The position numbers were made by a program, and so were the translations under genes. DNA of 7,478 nt from DASYQV01 sp036005125 (GTDB lineage Bacteria; Acidobacteriota; Vicinamibacteria; Vicinamibacterales; UBA2999), in NCBI GenBank assembly GCA_036005125.1, contig DASYQV010000156.1:1-7478 (forward strand), read 5' to 3'. The notes below the pieces were generated by a model. The model was not told the DNA's origin, searched no databases, and saw only the letters and a program-made list of their open reading frames with translations. Below are positions 5,025-7,478 of this stretch, piece after piece (position 1 is the stretch's first letter; each line of letters opens with the position of its first letter).

Positions 5025-5702
5025 ATGTCTGACGCGGCGGTGGTTCTTCTGAGCGGGGGCCTCGATTCCTACACGGCGGCAGCCATTGTCGGCCGGCAGG
5101 GATTCACGCTTCATGCCCTGACGGTCCGCTACGGGCAGCGCCACGCGCGCGAGATCGACGCGGCGCGGCGCGTGGCGGCGGCTCTCCGCGTCGCGCGTCA
5201 TCTCGAGCTCGACGTCGACCTGCGTGTCTTCGGGGGCTCGTCGCTCACGACCGACGCGCCGGTGCCAAAGGATCGTTCGATCGATCCGGCGGAGATCCCG
5301 TCGACGTACGTGCCCGCGCGCAACACGGTGTTTCTCTCGCTGGCGCTCGCGTGGGCGGAAGTGCTGGGGGCGTCCGACGTCGTGGTCGGCGTCAACGCTC
5401 TCGATTACTCCGGTTACCCCGACTGCCGACCCGAGTACCTGGCTGCCTTCGAGCGCATGGCGACGCTGGCGACGCGCGCCGGCGTCGAAGGGCGCGGGTT
5501 CACGATTCACGCGCCGCTGCTGAGGCTCTCGAAGGCCGACATCATCCGGCGCGGGATCGAGCTCGGGCTGGATTACGGGCTCACGCACAGTTGCTACGAT
5601 CCCGATCCGTCGGGACGTCCGTGCGGCCGCTGTGACAGCTGCGCGCTGCGCGCGGCCGGCTTTGCACAGGCCGGGATACCCGACCCTGTTGCCGTTCGCT
5701 GA
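5025..5702 (+). CDS. queC: 7-cyano-7-deazaguanine (preQ0) synthase
   Basis: QueC converts 7-carboxy-7-deazaguanine to preQ0 in two ATP-dependent steps with ammonia, so it acts right after the QueE product upstream. The 225-residue protein has the PP-loop SGGLDS (10-15), TVRYGQRH (33-40), the YVPARNTVFLS block (95-105), NALDYSGYPDCRP (124-136) and the C-terminal zinc site Cys190, Cys200, Cys203 and Cys206 (in PCGRCDSCALR), all canonical. The ATG at 5025 gives the usual short lead into the PP-loop. No Shine-Dalgarno is visible; the preceding sequence is the GTGAATT tandem repeat and a short AT-rich tail. It very likely shares a transcript with queE. The final product could be queuosine in tRNA or, less often, a deazapurine in DNA; no DNA-modification genes are seen here, so queuosine is the default. 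Confidence 0.96.
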   Translation: MSDAAVVLLSGGLDSYTAAAIVGRQGFTLHALTVRYGQRHAREIDAARRVAAALRVARHLELDVDLRVFGGSSLTTDAPVPKDRSIDPAEIPSTYVPARNTVFLSLALAWAEVLGASDVVVGVNALDYSGYPDCRPEYLAAFERMATLATRAGVEGRGFTIHAPLLRLSKADIIRRGIELGLDYGLTHSCYDPDPSGRPCGRCDSCALRAAGFAQAGIPDPVAVR

Positions 5703-5773
5703 TGCGGACGAGAATGCTGGTAACATGCGGCCCGTTCCCGGGTCGCTCCGAGTTGTCGGTCGGTTCACACTAG

Positions 5774-6904
5774 ATGCGCCGCCTTTCGACCCAGCCGCTG
5801 CGCCGCCAGCTGCTTGTCTGGCTCGCCCTGTTGCTCGGACCCATTCTCGCCGCTGCAATCTGGGCGGGTTGGGTGGCATACCGCGAGGGACTCAGCGACC
5901 TCCATACAGAGGCCATCGCCATCGTTGCAATTCTGACGTTCGGTCTGATTGGCCTCGCGCTCGTCGCGATGGTTGTGTCGCGGCAGCTCGTCAGATCCGT
6001 GTCGCACCTCGAATCCGCCGCCAGACGCGTTGCGTCGGGCGACCTCCGGCCGCTCGAAAGACAACAGATGCCCACCAGCGAGCTGACGAGTCTGCAGGAC
6101 GCGTTCGACCTGATGGTGCAGCGGCTCGACGAGGCGCGGCAGGCGATCGACCGGCAGGTCACCGAGGAGCGCCAGGTGCGCGAGGAGCTGCAATCCCTGC
6201 AGCGCCAGGTCATCCGACAGGAGCGGCTCGCGGCGGTCGGCCAGCTCGTCTCCGGCGTCGCGCACGAGATCAACAACCCGCTGCAGGCGATCCTCGGCTT
6301 TGCCGAGCTGCTCCAGATGACCCACAAGCTCCCTGCGCCGGTGAGGAGCGACCTGCGGCTCATTCAGAAGGAGAGCGCGCGAGCCTGCGGTATCATCCGC
6401 AACCTTGCGCTGTTCGCGCGCCAGCAGCCGGGACAGGCGGCGCCGGTGCGGTTCGCCGACGTGATTACCTCGGTCATCGAGCTGCGTCAGCGCCGCCTCG
6501 AGTCCGAGGACATCGAGCTCCTCGTTGACGACCGGTCCACCCATCACGTGATGGCCGTGTTCACCGAGCTCCAGCAGGTCGTCCTGAATTTCGTCGTGAA
6601 CGCCGAGCAGGCGATCGTGATGTCGGGCCGACTTCCCGGGCGCATCACCGTCCGGGCGCGAGACGACGGGGAACGCGTGCTGCTCGAGGTGGAGGACACG
6701 GGTCCCGGTGTCCCTCCCGAAGACGAGGCGAAGCTGTTCCAGCCGTTCTTCACGACCAAGCCGGTGGGGCAGGGCACCGGCCTGGGCCTGTCGGTCAGCT
6801 ACGGCATCATCGACTCGATGGGGGGACACATCGGCTACCGCCGCGCGAACGCCGGGGGTTCGGTCTTCTTTTTCGAGCTGCCTGCGATGGTGGCGCAGAC
6901 CTAG
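5774..6904 (+). CDS. membrane-bound orphan histidine kinase (HAMP, HisKA, HATPase; NtrB/AtoS-like)
   Basis: Two-component sensor kinase of 376 residues. Two transmembrane segments are visible, about 12-36 and 47-69, with only about ten residues between them, so there is no room for a folded extracytoplasmic sensor domain. A HAMP linker follows (about 70-122), then a charged coiled-coil (about 115-155). The H-box VSGVAHEINNPLQAILGFAE carries phospho-acceptor His164 and has the NtrB-like HE-x-NNPL form. The ATP-binding domain shows the N-box (ELQQVVLNFVVNAEQA, Asn272 and Asn276), G1 (EDTGPG, 307-312), F-box (FQPFFTTK, 322-329) and G2 (GQGTGLGL, 332-339). All catalytic elements are present. No response regulator lies beside it within the window. 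No clear ribosome site precedes the ATG, and the 71-base gap after queC shows no terminator, so co-transcription with queC cannot be excluded. Confidence 0.94.
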   Translation: MRRLSTQPLRRQLLVWLALLLGPILAAAIWAGWVAYREGLSDLHTEAIAIVAILTFGLIGLALVAMVVSRQLVRSVSHLESAARRVASGDLRPLERQQMPTSELTSLQDAFDLMVQRLDEARQAIDRQVTEERQVREELQSLQRQVIRQERLAAVGQLVSGVAHEINNPLQAILGFAELLQMTHKLPAPVRSDLRLIQKESARACGIIRNLALFARQQPGQAAPVRFADVITSVIELRQRRLESEDIELLVDDRSTHHVMAVFTELQQVVLNFVVNAEQAIVMSGRLPGRITVRARDDGERVLLEVEDTGPGVPPEDEAKLFQPFFTTKPVGQGTGLGLSVSYGIIDSMGGHIGYRRANAGGSVFFFELPAMVAQT

Positions 6905-6940
6905 CGCCGCGACGTTGCGCGGGAGGCCGAGTGTAACTGG

Positions 6941-7478
6941 ATGACTCATCGCATCTATTACGACGATCCCACCTGCTCCTCGTTCGATGCGGTGGTGACC
7001 CGCGCGTTCCTTCATGACGGCCGACCGGCTGCGCTGCTCGATCGCACCGCGTTCTACCCGACGTCGGGCGGACAGCCGCACGACACCGGACGTCTTGGCG
7101 CCGCGGACGTCCTCGAGACGGTCGATTTAGAGAGCGGCGAGATCGCGCACGTCCTGTCGGCGCCGCTCGGTGAGGGCGAGCGCGTGCACGGCGAGATCGC
7201 ATGGGGGCGCCGGTTCGACCACATGCAGCAGCACACCGGCCAGCACCTGCTCTCGGCCGCCTTCGACCGGCTGTTCGAGAACCGGACCATGAGCTTTCAC
7301 ATGGGCAGCGACTCGTCGACGATCGATCTCGGCGACGAGGCATCTCCCGACGCGATCGTCCGTGCGGAGCTCGAAGCCAATCGCATCGTCTGGGAGGACC
7401 GTCCGGTCTCGATCCGGTTCGTGTCCGCAGAGGAGGTTGCGACGCTTCCGCTTCGCAAGGACCCCGCTCGCGAGGGGA
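6941..7478 (+). CDS. AlaX-like alanyl-tRNA editing protein, 3' end beyond the window
   Basis: Stand-alone relative of the alanyl-tRNA synthetase editing domain; such proteins hydrolyse Ser-tRNA(Ala) or Gly-tRNA(Ala) in trans. The reading is open from ATG 6941 to the window edge (179 codons). Evidence is FYPTSGGQPHDTG (38-50), typical of the AlaRS second additional domain, then RFDHMQQHTGQHLLSAAF (91-108) with the zinc-binding H-x3-H at His98 and His102, SFHMG (118-122), and LPLRKDP near the edge. The Cys-x3-His half of the zinc site would lie just beyond it. A full AlaRS is excluded because the protein begins directly with this domain and lacks the aminoacylation core. GGGAGG lies 14 bases upstream, a long but usable spacing. 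Whether a DHHA1 domain follows cannot be seen. Confidence 0.88.
   Translation, partial: MTHRIYYDDPTCSSFDAVVTRAFLHDGRPAALLDRTAFYPTSGGQPHDTGRLGAADVLETVDLESGEIAHVLSAPLGEGERVHGEIAWGRRFDHMQQHTGQHLLSAAFDRLFENRTMSFHMGSDSSTIDLGDEASPDAIVRAELEANRIVWEDRPVSIRFVSAEEVATLPLRKDPAREG

Noticed and set aside
5718..5726. Extended -10-like TGGTAACAT upstream of the histidine kinase
   Set aside because: No matching -35 at the right distance; a single hexamer match is expected by chance.
4935..5879. Minus-strand open reading across queC (314 codons)
   Set aside because: Shadow of queC; part of it merely translates the GTGAATT repeat.
5632..6528. Plus-strand open reading overlapping queC and the kinase in another frame
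   Set aside because: Composition is Ala/Arg/Pro-rich with no motif, and it overlaps two clear genes.
5765..7081. Long open reading on the minus strand (438 codons) opposite the kinase gene
   Set aside because: Its product shows no recognisable domain, is rich in Arg/His/Leu runs and lies antisense to a kinase with every catalytic motif; such shadows are common in high-GC genes.

Overview
The window is high-GC DNA, probably from an environmental bacterium. The mix of a microcompartment locus edge, an orphan NtrB-like kinase, queE-queC and short AT-rich tandem repeats between genes would suit an Acidobacteriota-type genome (for example Vicinamibacteria). That placement is inference; no rRNA or tRNA marker is present to test it.

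Layout. (1) 1-776: the end of a bacterial microcompartment (BMC) operon. Two tandem pentameric vertex proteins (EutN/CcmL family, BMC-P) are followed, with an ATGA overlap, by a 76-residue cysteine-rich protein. Its N-terminus looks like a BMC encapsulation helix and its C-terminus carries C-x7-C-x2-C-x2-C. (2) 865-3139: a D-2-hydroxyacid dehydrogenase (glyoxylate/hydroxypyruvate reductase type), endonuclease III, and a secreted cyclophilin-type prolyl isomerase whose start overlaps the nth stop. (3) 3139-3278: two long inverted repeats between convergent genes. (4) 3228-4214, minus strand: a DUF72 protein. (5) 4306-5702: queE and queC, two steps of 7-deazaguanine (preQ0) synthesis. (6) 5774-6904: a two-TM, HAMP-containing histidine kinase with no response regulator in view. 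(7) 6941 to the edge: the first part of an AlaX-like alanyl-tRNA editing protein.

A second layer lies between the genes. Four spacers (777-864, 1813-1887, 4217-4303, 4984-5020) are almost wholly made of AT-rich heptamer-like repeats, three of them arranged as inverted arms. The five genes starting at these spacers begin inside or within about ten bases of the repeat, and none has a clear Shine-Dalgarno. The repeats also supply the last codons of the dehydrogenase and the possible first codons of nth. A different, GC-rich inverted repeat supplies the C-terminus of the DUF72 protein.

Apart from the BMC trio, nth with the isomerase, and queE with queC, neighbouring genes share no obvious pathway. 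The most unusual item is the small BMC-linked Cys protein; next is the repeat system placed at gene starts.
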